Positions 26,789 through 36,076 of a stretch of 64,000 nucleotides of DNA are shown piece after piece. Location: contig CACWPS010000001.1 in the NCBI GenBank assembly GCA_902762875.1, forward strand, positions 124,001 to 188,000, written 5' to 3'. Every line of letters starts with the position of its first letter. The first letter of the stretch is position 1. The notes under the pieces are model-generated. The model saw nothing but the letters and a program-made list of their open reading frames with translations, made no database searches and was not told where the DNA came from. A program made the translations under genes and the position numbers. Source of the stretch: Oscillospiraceae bacterium. GTDB taxonomy: Bacteria > Bacillota > Clostridia > Oscillospirales > Acutalibacteraceae.

Positions 26789-29755
26789 ATGAATATGGGT
26801 AATGAAAGCACGGTGGCTGAGTATTCCCTCGGTATTGATATCGGCTCAACCACTGCAAAAATTGTGCTTCGCAAAGGGGAAGAGGTGCTTTTTGAGCGTT
26901 ACGAGCGCCACTTTTCACAGGTGCGTGAAAAAACCGCTGAATTGCTACGGCTCATAAGCGGAATTACAGGGGACAGCGAGATTGCCGCTGCAATTTCAGG
27001 CTCGGCGGGCTTAGGTCTTGCCGAGGCGGCTGATATTCCCTTTATTCAAGAGGTTTTTGCAACGGGTGAGGTTGTAAAGCTTAAAGAGCCGGACACCTCT
27101 TGCGTAATAGAATTAGGCGGCGAGGACGCAAAGATAATCTTCCTTGACGGCGGACTTGATGAGCGAATGAACGGCAGCTGTGCGGGCGGCACAGGTGCGT
27201 TTATCGACCAAATGGCGACGCTGCTTAATATAACGGTTGATGAACTTGATACATTGAGTCTCGATGCAGGAAGACTGTATCCCATAGCTTCCCGTTGCGG
27301 AGTTTTCGCTAAAACCGACATTCAGCCCCTTTTAAATCAAGGCGCACGCAAAGAGGATGTTGCCGCAAGTATTTATCAGGCGGTGGTTAATCAGACTATT
27401 GCTGGACTTGCTCAAGGCAAAAAGATTGAGGGCAAGGTGCTTTTCTTGGGCGGCCCTCTTTATTACTGCAAGGGCTTGGGGCTTCGTTTTAAGAAAACTT
27501 TAAATCTTGACGACGAGCACGCAATATTCCCCGAGTACGGCCGTTACGCCGTGGCATTGGGTGCATCATATTTTGCCGAAAAACAGCAGGATACATATAC
27601 TATAGATTCTCTTATAACTGCCGTTGAAAATGCGGGCTCTGTATCTTCAGGCAAGGGGAGACTGAAGCCGCTTTTTGCAAATGCCTATGAGTACAGAAAG
27701 TTTGTCGACAGGCACGCAAAATCGGCGGTTAAAAACGCAGATATTGCCGAATATAAGGGCAAAGCCTATCTCGGAATAGACTGCGGCTCTACCACCACAA
27801 AGCTATGCCTTTTGACCGAAAATAATGAAATTTTATACTCCTATTACGCCTCCAATCAGGGAAATCCTGTCGAGATTGTAAGGGAACAGTTGACCGAAAT
27901 ATATAAGCTTTTAGGTGATAAAATTGTAATCGCAGGCTCTGCCGTTACAGGCTACGGTGAGGAGCTTATTAAGCACGCCTTTTCGGTTGATTACGGCATT
28001 GTCGAGACCATTGCCCACTACACCGCCGCCAAATATTTTGAGCCTGATGTGGGCTTTATTCTCGACATCGGCGGTCAGGATATTAAGTGCTTCAAGATAA
28101 GAAACGGTGCTATTGACAGCATTATGCTTAACGAGGCTTGCTCTTCGGGCTGCGGCTCCTTCCTTGAAACCTTTGCAAAGGCTATGGGCTATTCCATTGA
28201 GGACTTTGCCGAAAAGGGGCTTCACGGTAATTCCCCTGTTGATTTGGGCAGCCGTTGCACCGTATTTATGAATTCTTCGGTTAAGCAGTCGCAAAAGGAC
28301 GGTGCATCTGTTGAGGATATTTCGGCGGGACTTTCAATAAGTGTTGTTAAAAACGCACTTTATAAGGTTATCCGTGCCTCTTCTGCCGATGAGCTCGGCG
28401 AAAAAATTGTAGTTCAGGGCGGCACATTTTATAATGATGCGGTTTTGCGTGCCTTTGAAAGGGAAATAGGCCACAATGTGATACGCCCCTCTATTGCGGG
28501 ACTTATGGGGGCATACGGTGCGGCGCTTTACTCCAAAAAGTGTGCTAAATCGAATATAATCGATAGCGTTAGTCTTAAAGGCTTTGTTCATACCTCAAAA
28601 TCCGCCGTTTGTCAGGGTTGTACCAATCATTGCAGACTAACCGTAAACTCTTTTGGTGACGGTAAGAAGTTTATTTCGGGAAACCAATGCGAAAAGGGAC
28701 TTGGAAAGGCCGTAACAGAGGAGCCGCTCCCTAACCTTTACGAATTTAAGCGGAATTATCTTACTTCCTTAAGCTCTAAAGAGGGGACACGGGGAACTGT
28801 AGGTCTGCCGTTGGCGCTTGGTATGTACGAATTACTGCCCCTGTGGCACGGAATTTTCACGAAATTAGGCTTTAATGTTAAGGTTTCGCCTATGTCAACA
28901 CGGCGCACCTACGAAAAAGGACAGTTCTCCATTCCGTCCGACACCGCCTGTTATCCTGCAAAGATAATGCACGGTCACATTGAAGCCCTTATTGAAGACG
29001 GTGCAGATGCGATTTTTTACCCCTGTCTTACCTACAATATGGACGAAAAAATGACCGATAATCACTACAACTGCCCTGTTGTAGCATATTATTCCGAGCT
29101 TTTAAAGGGTAATGTGGATGAACTGGCAAAGGTCAAATTCCTATATCCCTACCTTAATATCAACAATAAAAAAGAGCTTGCAAAGGAATTATATACCTAC
29201 CTTGCAAAGTTCTTTGACGGAATTACTAAGGCTCAGGTTAAGAAAGCGGTTGATTTCGGACTCAATGAGTATGACAAATATATGCAGGCGGTAAGGGACG
29301 AGGGCGCAAGAGCGCTGGAATTTGCCCGCAAAAACAATAAACGCATTATGATTTTGGCGGGAAGACCCTACCATATAGATGCAGAAATCGGCCACGGAAT
29401 AGATAAGCTTGCAAATTCCCTCGGCTTTGTTGTGGTAAGCGAGGACAGCGTTTTCCGCCTTGCCGAGCCTTTCACAGTAAAGGTTTTAAACCAATGGACA
29501 TACCACGCAAGGCTCTACCGTGCCGCACGTTATGCCGCCGAGCATAGTGATACCGAGCTTGTACAGTTGGTTTCCTTCGGCTGTGGGGTGGACGCTATCA
29601 CTACAGACGAGGTGCGTTCAATACTCGAAAGCGAGGGCAAGTATTATACACAGATTAAGATTGACGAGATTACAAACCTTGGTGCAGTTAAAATCAGACT
29701 GCGTTCCCTTATAGGAGCGCTTGACGAAAGGAGCGGGGACAATGGAAGAGCGTAA
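26789..29755 (+). CDS. 2-hydroxyacyl-CoA dehydratase activase-like protein
   Basis: This is a 988-residue BadF/BadG/BcrA/BcrD-family protein. Two ASKHA ATPase repeats are seen: GIDIGSTTAKIVL near 16 with MNGSCAGGTGAFIDQM near 129, and GIDCGSTTTKLCL near 329 with NEACSSGCGSFLETF near 449. Cysteines in CAGGTG/SGCGS should hold a 4Fe-4S cluster. A DUF2229 part (about 680-960) follows. Activases use ATP to inject an electron into the dehydratase. ATG 26795 fits a GAGG site slightly better. It overlaps the next gene. Confidence 0.88.
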   Translation: MNMGNESTVAEYSLGIDIGSTTAKIVLRKGEEVLFERYERHFSQVREKTAELLRLISGITGDSEIAAAISGSAGLGLAEAADIPFIQEVFATGEVVKLKEPDTSCVIELGGEDAKIIFLDGGLDERMNGSCAGGTGAFIDQMATLLNITVDELDTLSLDAGRLYPIASRCGVFAKTDIQPLLNQGARKEDVAASIYQAVVNQTIAGLAQGKKIEGKVLFLGGPLYYCKGLGLRFKKTLNLDDEHAIFPEYGRYAVALGASYFAEKQQDTYTIDSLITAVENAGSVSSGKGRLKPLFANAYEYRKFVDRHAKSAVKNADIAEYKGKAYLGIDCGSTTTKLCLLTENNEILYSYYASNQGNPVEIVREQLTEIYKLLGDKIVIAGSAVTGYGEELIKHAFSVDYGIVETIAHYTAAKYFEPDVGFILDIGGQDIKCFKIRNGAIDSIMLNEACSSGCGSFLETFAKAMGYSIEDFAEKGLHGNSPVDLGSRCTVFMNSSVKQSQKDGASVEDISAGLSISVVKNALYKVIRASSADELGEKIVVQGGTFYNDAVLRAFEREIGHNVIRPSIAGLMGAYGAALYSKKCAKSNIIDSVSLKGFVHTSKSAVCQGCTNHCRLTVNSFGDGKKFISGNQCEKGLGKAVTEEPLPNLYEFKRNYLTSLSSKEGTRGTVGLPLALGMYELLPLWHGIFTKLGFNVKVSPMSTRRTYEKGQFSIPSDTACYPAKIMHGHIEALIEDGADAIFYPCLTYNMDEKMTDNHYNCPVVAYYSELLKGNVDELAKVKFLYPYLNINNKKELAKELYTYLAKFFDGITKAQVKKAVDFGLNEYDKYMQAVRDEGARALEFARKNNKRIMILAGRPYHIDAEIGHGIDKLANSLGFVVVSEDSVFRLAEPFTVKVLNQWTYHARLYRAARYAAEHSDTELVQLVSFGCGVDAITTDEVRSILESEGKYYTQIKIDEITNLGAVKIRLRSLIGALDERSGDNGRA

Positions 29756-31076
29756 GTATGTTGAATTTACCGAGGAAATGCGTAAAACCTACACTATATT
29801 AGCCCCCAATATGCTCCCCCGTCATTTCAAAATGATGATGCGGGTATTCGCAAGCTACGGCTATAACATTGAACTGCTGGAAACCACAGGTCACAGAATA
29901 ATCGAAACAGGGCTTAAGTATGTTCATAACGATACTTGCTATCCCGCAATCCTTGTAATCGGTCAGTTTATTGATGCTTTAAAGTCGGGCAAATACGATG
30001 TACATAAAACCGCCCTTATTTATTTCCAAACTGGCGGCGGTTGCAGAGCCTCTAACTATATTTTTCTGCTTAGAAAGGCGCTCCAGAAGGCGGGCTACGG
30101 CTTTGTTCCCGTAATTTCCATTAATCTTGCAGGACTTGAAAAGCATTCGGGCTTTAAGCTTACAGCTCCGCTTTTACACCGCCTGTTTTATGCGATAATT
30201 TACGGCGATGTGCTGATGAACATTACCAACCAATGCAGACCCTATGAGCTCAACAAGGGGGAGACCGAGCGCCTTGCGGATAAGTTTACCTTAGAGCTTG
30301 CAAACAAAATGCAGACCGAGGGTGTATCTTTTAAAAAGGTTAAGGCGAACTGCAAGGAAATGTTAGAAGCTTTCGCTAAAATACCCCGCTCTAACGAAAC
30401 TAAGGTTAAGGTCGGCGTGGTAGGGGAGATATATGTTAAGTATTCACCCCTTGGCAACAATAATCTTGAGCAATTTTTGCTTGACGAGGGTGCCGAGGTT
30501 GTAGTGCCTGGGCTTCTTGACTTCTTTATGTACTGTATTGTCTCAAATCAGACCGATATTTCCCTTTACGGACTTCACAAAATGCGCAAGCCTGTACTCG
30601 ATTTGGTCTTTAATTACCTTGTAAAACAGCAAAAAGAGATTATTGCGCTTATGGAAGAGGACGGAAATTTTGCACCCCCAACCCCTATTACGCATACAAT
30701 GGAATTAATACAGGACTTTATGGGTCTTGGCACAAAGATGGGGGAGGGCTGGCTTTTACCCGCCGAAATGCTTGAGCTTAACGACGAAGGAGTGCATAAT
30801 ATCGTTTGTACACAGCCCTTCGGTTGCCTGCCTAACCATATTTGCGGTAAGGGTATGATGAAGCCCCTTAAGGAAAAAAATCCCGATATGAACATTGTGG
30901 CCATCGATTACGATTCGGGGGCTTCAAAGGTTAATCAGGAAAACCGCATTAAATTAATGCTTGCGAATGCGAGGGCGAACCTTGAGAATAAAGAGCGGGA
31001 AAACTCCGTTTTGCCAAGCGATGAAAATAAAAACCAAAAAAATTCTAAAAAAATACTTGACAAAGCGGAAATTTAG
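29742..31076 (+). CDS. 2-hydroxyacyl-CoA dehydratase-like component
   Basis: From ATG 29742 (GGAGCGGGG upstream) the product is 444 residues and resembles the HgdB-type (PF06050-like) partner of the activase. Cysteines include CYPAILVIGQ near 58, GGGCRASNY near 94 and QPFGCLPNHICGKGM near 351, candidate iron-sulfur ligands. In many Clostridia this part is fused to the activase as one protein of about 1400 residues; here they are split with a 14-nt overlap. Substrate unknown. The last codons overlie the next operon's promoter. Confidence 0.82.
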   Translation: MEERKYVEFTEEMRKTYTILAPNMLPRHFKMMMRVFASYGYNIELLETTGHRIIETGLKYVHNDTCYPAILVIGQFIDALKSGKYDVHKTALIYFQTGGGCRASNYIFLLRKALQKAGYGFVPVISINLAGLEKHSGFKLTAPLLHRLFYAIIYGDVLMNITNQCRPYELNKGETERLADKFTLELANKMQTEGVSFKKVKANCKEMLEAFAKIPRSNETKVKVGVVGEIYVKYSPLGNNNLEQFLLDEGAEVVVPGLLDFFMYCIVSNQTDISLYGLHKMRKPVLDLVFNYLVKQQKEIIALMEEDGNFAPPTPITHTMELIQDFMGLGTKMGEGWLLPAEMLELNDEGVHNIVCTQPFGCLPNHICGKGMMKPLKEKNPDMNIVAIDYDSGASKVNQENRIKLMLANARANLENKERENSVLPSDENKNQKNSKKILDKAEI

Positions 31077-31085
31077 TGCTATTAT
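31057..31085 (+). promoter_or_regulatory. Sigma-A promoter of the T-box/ABC operon
   Basis: TTGACA (31057-31062), 17-nt spacer, TATTAT (31080-31085). The -35 lies inside the end of the preceding coding region. Confidence 0.75.
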
Positions 31086-31091
31086 ATCGAC

Positions 31092-31360
31092 AACAAAGAA
31101 AAACCTATGATTAAGAAGAGTAGCTTTACTTAAAACCTAAAGAGAGCAGTTGGCGGTGGAAATACTGCGGCAGAGAGTATCGTGAATGGACTTATGAGGG
31201 CGGCCGAAAGCATTTTGTGAGTAGTAGCCGACGGGATCCGTACCCGTTATCCAGACGGCTTACATATTTGTGTAAGAAATGAGCGGTCGGTTTTCCGACA
31301 ACTTGGGTGGTACCGCAGGATTACAAGTCTTGTCCCATATTTGGGATAAGACTTTTTTAT
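31092..31360 (+). ncRNA. T-box riboswitch, probably tryptophan-specific
   Basis: The leader has the AGAGAG bulge (31140-31145), a TGGCGGTGGAAAT-type apical region, the T-box GGGTGGTACCGC (31305-31316), and a terminator stem AAGTCTTGTCCCA/TGGGATAAGACTT followed by six T (31325-31358). The likely specifier is TGG at 31187-31189 in GTGAATGGAC, the Trp codon. Uncharged tRNA-Trp would then turn on the ABC importer downstream. The T-box call is firm; the codon assignment is inferred. Confidence 0.9.
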
Positions 31361-31381
31361 TTATCCAAAGGAGTAAAACTT

Positions 31382-31420
31382 ATGATTCTATTAACTAAAC
31401 GATGGCGAATTTCTCTTTAA
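31382..31420 (+). CDS. Possible 12-residue leader peptide with one Trp codon
   Basis: Between the T-box terminator and the substrate-binding gene, AAAGGAG (31367-31373) is followed 8 nt later by ATG and the frame MILLTKRWRISL, then stop. A well-placed ribosome-binding site makes translation plausible. The tRNA ligand suggested for the T-box is also Trp. No attenuator hairpin is evident after it. It may be chance. Confidence 0.35.
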   Translation: MILLTKRWRISL

Positions 31421-31465
31421 CCGCCAAAAACAAAACACTAAAACATTTTTAAGGAGAAAATCATC

Positions 31466-32446
31466 ATGAAAAACATTAAAAAAATTATCGCTTTTGTATT
31501 AACATTAACACTTGTATTCGCCTTCGCAGGCTGCGGCTCTAAGGATACTTCTTTGGATAGATCTGGTAAGAAGACAATCGGCATTATTCAGTTCGGTTCG
31601 CACGCATCTCTTAACAACTGCTATGACGGCATTATGAAAGGACTTAAGGAAAACGGCATCAGCGAGGAAGATTACAACATAGAGCTCTTAAACAGCAACT
31701 TTGACCCCAGCGTTTCCCAGACACAGGCAAACAATCTTGTAAACAAAAATGCGGCTGTAATTATTGCCATTGCAACCCCCTCGGCTGTAGCCGCCGCCAA
31801 CGCCGCTGCAGATAAGGATGTTCCTGTTGTATACTGCGCTATCACAGATGCAACCGTAATGGAAAATTACGATAATGTCACCGGTTCTTCCGATATTCCC
31901 AACTTTGAAAAGCAGTTAGAGGTTGTAACAGGCTTTATGAACAAGACCGCTCTTAAAATCGGTGTGCTTTACTCAACCGAGGAATCAAGCTCACCCGTTC
32001 AGGTAGAAAACCTCAAGAAAGCGGCAGAGAAGTATGAGGGAATGGAAATTTTGGATTCTGCTGTAGCTGATATCAACACCATAGATACTAAAACCAACGA
32101 GCTTATCGACAGAGGCGTTGATTGCTTTGTAAACCTGCTTGACAACACGGTTGTAGGCAAGCTCGAAACCAACATACTCCCGATTACCAACGAAAAGAAA
32201 ATCCCTGTTTTCGGCTCTGAAATCGAGCAGGTAAAGGTTGGCTGTGCGGCAAGCGCTTCTATCGACTATATAGATGTAGGTGCATCTGCTGGTAAGTCTG
32301 CGGCGGAAATCTTAGGCGGCAAGTCGGCTTCCGAAATTCCGGTAGCTTATATCACCGAGCCTACCAACTACTATAACAGCAAGGTTTGTAAGGATTTAGG
32401 CCTCACCGTTCCCACCACCGTTACTGCGGAAGATGTAGCGAAATAA
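31466..32446 (+). CDS. trpX: ABC transporter substrate-binding lipoprotein, TrpX type
   Basis: The 326-residue DUF534-type binding protein begins with a lipoprotein signal (LTLVFAFAGCGSK, lipobox Cys near 23). The periplasmic-binding fold follows (TIGIIQFGSHASLNNCYDGI, SDIPNFEKQLEVV). Binding proteins of this family under Trp T-boxes are called TrpX and are taken as tryptophan importers. The substrate here is inferred from the specifier. AAGGAGAAAA precedes ATG. Confidence 0.85.
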   Translation: MKNIKKIIAFVLTLTLVFAFAGCGSKDTSLDRSGKKTIGIIQFGSHASLNNCYDGIMKGLKENGISEEDYNIELLNSNFDPSVSQTQANNLVNKNAAVIIAIATPSAVAAANAAADKDVPVVYCAITDATVMENYDNVTGSSDIPNFEKQLEVVTGFMNKTALKIGVLYSTEESSSPVQVENLKKAAEKYEGMEILDSAVADINTIDTKTNELIDRGVDCFVNLLDNTVVGKLETNILPITNEKKIPVFGSEIEQVKVGCAASASIDYIDVGASAGKSAAEILGGKSASEIPVAYITEPTNYYNSKVCKDLGLTVPTTVTAEDVAK

Positions 32447-32463
32447 TTAATTTTTAGTCTATA

Positions 32464-32491
32464 TGGCGCGGCGAGCAAAATCGCCGCGCTG
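32464..32491 (+). terminator. GC-rich stem-loop between trpX and the permease gene
   Basis: GCGCGGCGA pairs with TCGCCGCGC around GCAAAA, with no T run. It more likely protects the upstream mRNA or lowers expression of permease and ATPase relative to the binding protein. Confidence 0.5.
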
Positions 32492-32518
32492 AAAATATCT
32501 TAAAAAGGAAAATGTTAT

Positions 32519-33469
32519 ATGCTTTTCTTTGCCACCACTATTGACGGACTGCAAATGGGTCTTTGCTTTGCGGTTTTAGCTTTGGGAGTTTATATATCCT
32601 ATTCAATCCTTGATTTTCCCGACCTCTCGGTCGACGGGACATTTCCGCTTGGCGGCGTCGTCTGCACGATTTTGATGCTAAAACTCGGTATACCCGCCTT
32701 ACCTGCAATACTTTTAAGCTTTTTTGCGGGGCTTGCAGCGGGTGCTATTACCGGCATTTTGCATGTTAAATTTAATATCACTAAATTGCTTTCGGGAATT
32801 ATTGTAATGACAGCACTTTTGTCGGTTACCTTAGCCCTTACAAAGCTGCTCACAAGAACAGGATTTACCACTACGATTTTCTCCTTCAGGAGCGAAAATT
32901 TGAGCGGTATTTTCGGCGGCAAGCTTGTGGAGCTTTTAGGCAGTCAAAACCGAGATTATATGATGCTAATAATAGAACTTGTCTTTGTTATAGCTATAAA
33001 GCTGATTATCGATTTGTTCCTAAAAACAAAGCTCGGCTATATGCTAAGGGCGACAGGGGACAATGAAATGCTGGTTATTTCCTTAGGTAAGGACAGCGGC
33101 ACATATAAAATTTTAGGCTTGGCACTTGCAAACGGCTTTGTTGCTATGTCAGGTGCGCTTTATTCAAACCTCTTTTCGCAGTACGACAATTCCTGCGGAA
33201 GCGGCAAGGTTGTTATGGCATTGGCGTCTGTAATTATCGGTATGGCGGTATTTTCTAAAATCCGCTTTGTGGCCGATACCACAGCGGTTATTTTCGGCGC
33301 TGTAATATATTCCCTCTGCCTTAACTATTTAGTGCTGGTTGATACCAACGGCATATATTTAAAGCTTTTAAATGCCGTAATGTTTGCGCTTATTCTTATT
33401 TTCAACGATAAAACCTCAAGCTTGGTATCAAAGCACAGTAAGCTGAAAGGGGGAACTTCCAAATGTTAG
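32519..33469 (+). CDS. trpY: ABC transporter permease, TrpY type
   Basis: The 316-residue membrane protein belongs to the branched-chain-type permease family (BPD_transp_2-like), with about eight hydrophobic segments and the cytosolic loop KLGYMLRATGDNEMLVISLG near 180-200, which contacts the ATPase. It forms the channel for the TrpX-bound substrate. AAAGGAAAATG-type spacing precedes ATG 32519. Its stop overlaps the ATPase start by 7 nt. Confidence 0.87.
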   Translation: MLFFATTIDGLQMGLCFAVLALGVYISYSILDFPDLSVDGTFPLGGVVCTILMLKLGIPALPAILLSFFAGLAAGAITGILHVKFNITKLLSGIIVMTALLSVTLALTKLLTRTGFTTTIFSFRSENLSGIFGGKLVELLGSQNRDYMMLIIELVFVIAIKLIIDLFLKTKLGYMLRATGDNEMLVISLGKDSGTYKILGLALANGFVAMSGALYSNLFSQYDNSCGSGKVVMALASVIIGMAVFSKIRFVADTTAVIFGAVIYSLCLNYLVLVDTNGIYLKLLNAVMFALILIFNDKTSSLVSKHSKLKGGTSKC

Positions 33470-34236
33470 AGCTTAAAAATGTATCTAAAATTTATAACCC
33501 CGGAACTGTCACAGAGCTTTGCCTTTTTGATAACTTTAATTTGACCGTGAATGACGGCGAGTTTGTCTCGGTTGTGGGCAGTAACGGCAGTGGAAAGACC
33601 TCAATGCTTAATATTATCTGCGGCAGTATACCTGTAAGCGGCGGGGAAGTGCTGATAGACGGAAAGAATGTAAATTCTCTGCACGAATATCAGCGCTACC
33701 GTATGATGGGCAGAGTTTATCAAAACCCTGCGGCGGGTACCTGCCCTAATATGACGATAATTGAAAATATGTCCCTTGCGGATAACAAGGGTAAGCGATA
33801 CGGACTGTCCTTTGGTGTAAATTATGCTAAAAAGCAGTTCTACCGTGAACAGTTGAGTACATTGGGTTTAGGTCTTGAAGATAAGCTTGATGTAAAGCTG
33901 GGCGCCCTTTCAGGGGGACAGAGACAGGCGGTGTCACTGCTTATGGCGACAATGACCCCCATTGATTTTCTAATATTAGACGAGCATACCGCCGCCTTAG
34001 ACCCAAGAACAGCCGAGATTATAATGGAGCTTACCGATAAGGTAATTAAGGAAAAACACCTTACGGCTATTATGGTTACCCACAATCTGCGCTACGCCGT
34101 CGAGTACGGAACAAGACTTATAATGATGGATAAGGGCAATATAATCCTTGACAAACAGGGCGAAGAAAAGCAAAAGGCTAAGGTTGACGATATACTTGAT
34201 ATTTTCAATAAGATTAGTATTGAATGCGGAAATTAA
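33463..34236 (+). CDS. trpZ: ABC transporter ATP-binding protein, TrpZ type
   Basis: The 257-residue ATPase has Walker A GSNGSGKTS near 38, signature LSGGQRQAV near 146, Walker B FLILDEHTAALD near 166 and the switch His in MVTHNL near 198. It drives uptake with the TrpY-like permease, whose stop it overlaps (ATG 33463, AAGGGGGAA before). The operon ends at the strong hairpin just after it. Confidence 0.9.
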   Translation: MLELKNVSKIYNPGTVTELCLFDNFNLTVNDGEFVSVVGSNGSGKTSMLNIICGSIPVSGGEVLIDGKNVNSLHEYQRYRMMGRVYQNPAAGTCPNMTIIENMSLADNKGKRYGLSFGVNYAKKQFYREQLSTLGLGLEDKLDVKLGALSGGQRQAVSLLMATMTPIDFLILDEHTAALDPRTAEIIMELTDKVIKEKHLTAIMVTHNLRYAVEYGTRLIMMDKGNIILDKQGEEKQKAKVDDILDIFNKISIECGN

Positions 34237-34272
34237 AAAACTCCCTTGGGTGTATGCCCAGGGGAGTTTTTT
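34235..34272. terminator. Bidirectional terminator
   Basis: A6-CTCCC-TTGGG pairs with CCCA-GGGGAG-T6. It overlaps the stop codon of the ATPase gene and serves both the rightward transporter operon and the leftward reductase gene. Confidence 0.85.
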
Positions 34273-34276
34273 GAAG

Positions 34277-35011
34277 TTATATTACATATCCGCCGTTAAT
34301 ACCTAAAACCTGACCTGTTATGTATTCGGCGTCAGGGGAGGAGAGGAAGTAGGCGGCGGCGGCAATCTCGTCGGCACTGCCCATTCTGCCAAGAGGTATT
34401 TCCTCAACAAAGCTGTTGAGCTCTTCGACCGACAGGTTTTGATTCATACTCGTCTCAATAAGACCGGGAGATATGCAGTTTACATTAATTCCGCTTGGGG
34501 CTAATTCCTTCGCAAGCGCCTTTGTAAGACCTATGACACCTGCCTTTGCGGCAGAGTAAGCAACCTCGCAGGATGCACCGACCTGTCCCCACATAGAAGA
34601 AATATTTATTATACTGCCTGACTTCTGATTCACCATAACGGGTGTGACAGATTTACAGCAGTTGAAAACTCCCTTTAAATTAACATCAATTATTTTATCA
34701 AAATCGATTTCATCGGTGTCGGTTATAAGACCCTGATAGGCTATTCCCGCATTATTAACCAAAACATCAACCGAGCCGAATTTGTAAAGGGCTTCCTTTA
34801 CCATAATATCGACTTCCATTTTGTTAGCTACATTTGCCTTCTGAGTTATTACGGAATAGCCATTACTCACAAGGGAACGGCAGAGTATGTTTGCCGACTC
34901 ATAGGAATCATTATAGTTAATTACAACATTATAACCTCTCTGCGCAAAAAGTATTGCGGTTGCCGCACCTATTCCTTTTGAAGCACCGGTTACTATTACA
35001 GTCTTTTTCAT
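34277..35011 (-). CDS. fabG: 3-oxoacyl-ACP reductase-like SDR
   Basis: The 244-residue short-chain dehydrogenase has TGASKGIGAATA near 8 (NADP binding), NNAGIA near 86, catalytic Ser in INISSMWGQ near 137, and Tyr/Lys in VAYSAAKAG near 150-158, as in FabG. It could serve fatty acid synthesis, but it stands alone without fab neighbours, so another ketoreductase role is possible. The gene is a single leftward unit. Confidence 0.85.
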   Translation of the reverse strand: MKKTVIVTGASKGIGAATAILFAQRGYNVVINYNDSYESANILCRSLVSNGYSVITQKANVANKMEVDIMVKEALYKFGSVDVLVNNAGIAYQGLITDTDEIDFDKIIDVNLKGVFNCCKSVTPVMVNQKSGSIINISSMWGQVGASCEVAYSAAKAGVIGLTKALAKELAPSGINVNCISPGLIETSMNQNLSVEELNSFVEEIPLGRMGSADEIAAAAYFLSSPDAEYITGQVLGINGGYVI

Positions 35012-35097
35012 TTAACAGTCTCCAATCCCAAAATTATATCTATAAATAGTATAACATATAATAAAAAATTTTTAAAGTATTAATTACAACAAATTGG

Positions 35098-35303
35098 GTT
35101 TACATAAAGCGGGGGAAGGCATATGTTGCGTAGTTTACATAAACAGTTTACATAATATTTTAATAATCGAAAATTAGAGGTTGACATAAAATTAAAAATG
35201 TAGTATAAATATAGTAACGGCGTTTTTATCGGCTTTTTTCATATTACGATTTTTTCAATCCGCACCGATAAATTCATTATAATTGTAAATTTTGTTTACA
35301 TAA
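35098..35303. promoter_or_regulatory. Four GTTTACATAA repeats around the spoIIM promoter
   Basis: GTTTACATAA occurs at 35098-35107, 35133-35142, 35146-35155 and 35294-35303, all in the same orientation. Three lie upstream of the -35 and one downstream of the -10. They are candidate operator sites for an unknown regulator. The rest of the 410-nt gap is AT-rich with no gene. Confidence 0.5.
35181..35209 (+). promoter_or_regulatory. Sigma-A-like promoter upstream of spoIIM
   Basis: TTGACA (35181-35186), 17-nt spacer, TATAAA (35204-35209). It leaves a leader of more than 200 nt before spoIIM. Confidence 0.65.
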
Positions 35304-35424
35304 CAACTGTAAAATTCAACATTTTGTGTTGACTTTCTTTACTGCTTCAAAATATTGTTATTTTCTTTTTCTGCATATCTTGTCCTAAATTTGCATATTA
35401 TTTTTTAGAAACGGGAGTGATGAT

Positions 35425-36054
35425 ATGCAAAAAGGAAAGGTGCTAAGTCTTAAGAATTTTAAGTTTATGGACTTTGTGGCAAGGAACAATATTTTAACAA
35501 TACTTGTTGTTTTAATTGCGGGCGGGATAGCAGTTGGAATTTTTACACAATCAAAAATCCAGTTGATTTCAGAATATTCTGCCGACTATTTAGAGCGTTT
35601 TATCGCTTTGCGGTCGGGGGAATCTTTTGTTTCGGTTGCGCTTAGCTCGTTTATGGGGTCTGCGCTCGTACTGCTTTTGCTTTTTGCGGCGGGCACCTCG
35701 ATGCTCGGGGTAGTGCTTGTTCCGCTATTAACAGCTGTAAGAGGTATGTTTTTCGGCGGAGTATCAGCGCTCTTATATTCGCAATATGCGGTAAAGGGAA
35801 TTGCCTTTAACGCAGTTTTAATTATTCCTTCAGCTTTTGTTTTTGTGATAGCTTTATTGCTTGCGGCAAGGGAATCTATGCGGTTTTCGGTATTAATAGC
35901 AAAAATCTCTCTGCCGGGGTCGCCCTCTGTAAACTTGGCGTTTGATTTTAAGAATTACTGCGGAAGGTATTTATTTATTGCGCTTATAGTACTGGCGTCC
36001 GCTCTTGTGGATGCGGTGCTTTCCTGTTCGTTTTTGGACAGTTTGATTTTGTAA
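35425..36054 (+). CDS. spoIIM: SpoIIM-family sporulation membrane protein
   Basis: The 209-residue protein has about five hydrophobic segments and the SpoIIM pattern: NILTILVVLIAGGIAVGIF first, then GSALVLLLLFAAGTSMLGVVLVPLLTAVRGMFFGG. SpoIIM joins SpoIID and SpoIIP in the peptidoglycan-remodelling engulfasome. GGGAGTGATG precedes ATG. Next to a XerD-like recombinase, an order also known in other Clostridia. A sigma-A-type promoter upstream is unexpected for a gene usually under sigma-E. Confidence 0.82.
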   Translation: MQKGKVLSLKNFKFMDFVARNNILTILVVLIAGGIAVGIFTQSKIQLISEYSADYLERFIALRSGESFVSVALSSFMGSALVLLLLFAAGTSMLGVVLVPLLTAVRGMFFGGVSALLYSQYAVKGIAFNAVLIIPSAFVFVIALLLAARESMRFSVLIAKISLPGSPSVNLAFDFKNYCGRYLFIALIVLASALVDAVLSCSFLDSLIL

Positions 36055-36076
36055 AATAATTTTAAGGAGGTTTAAT

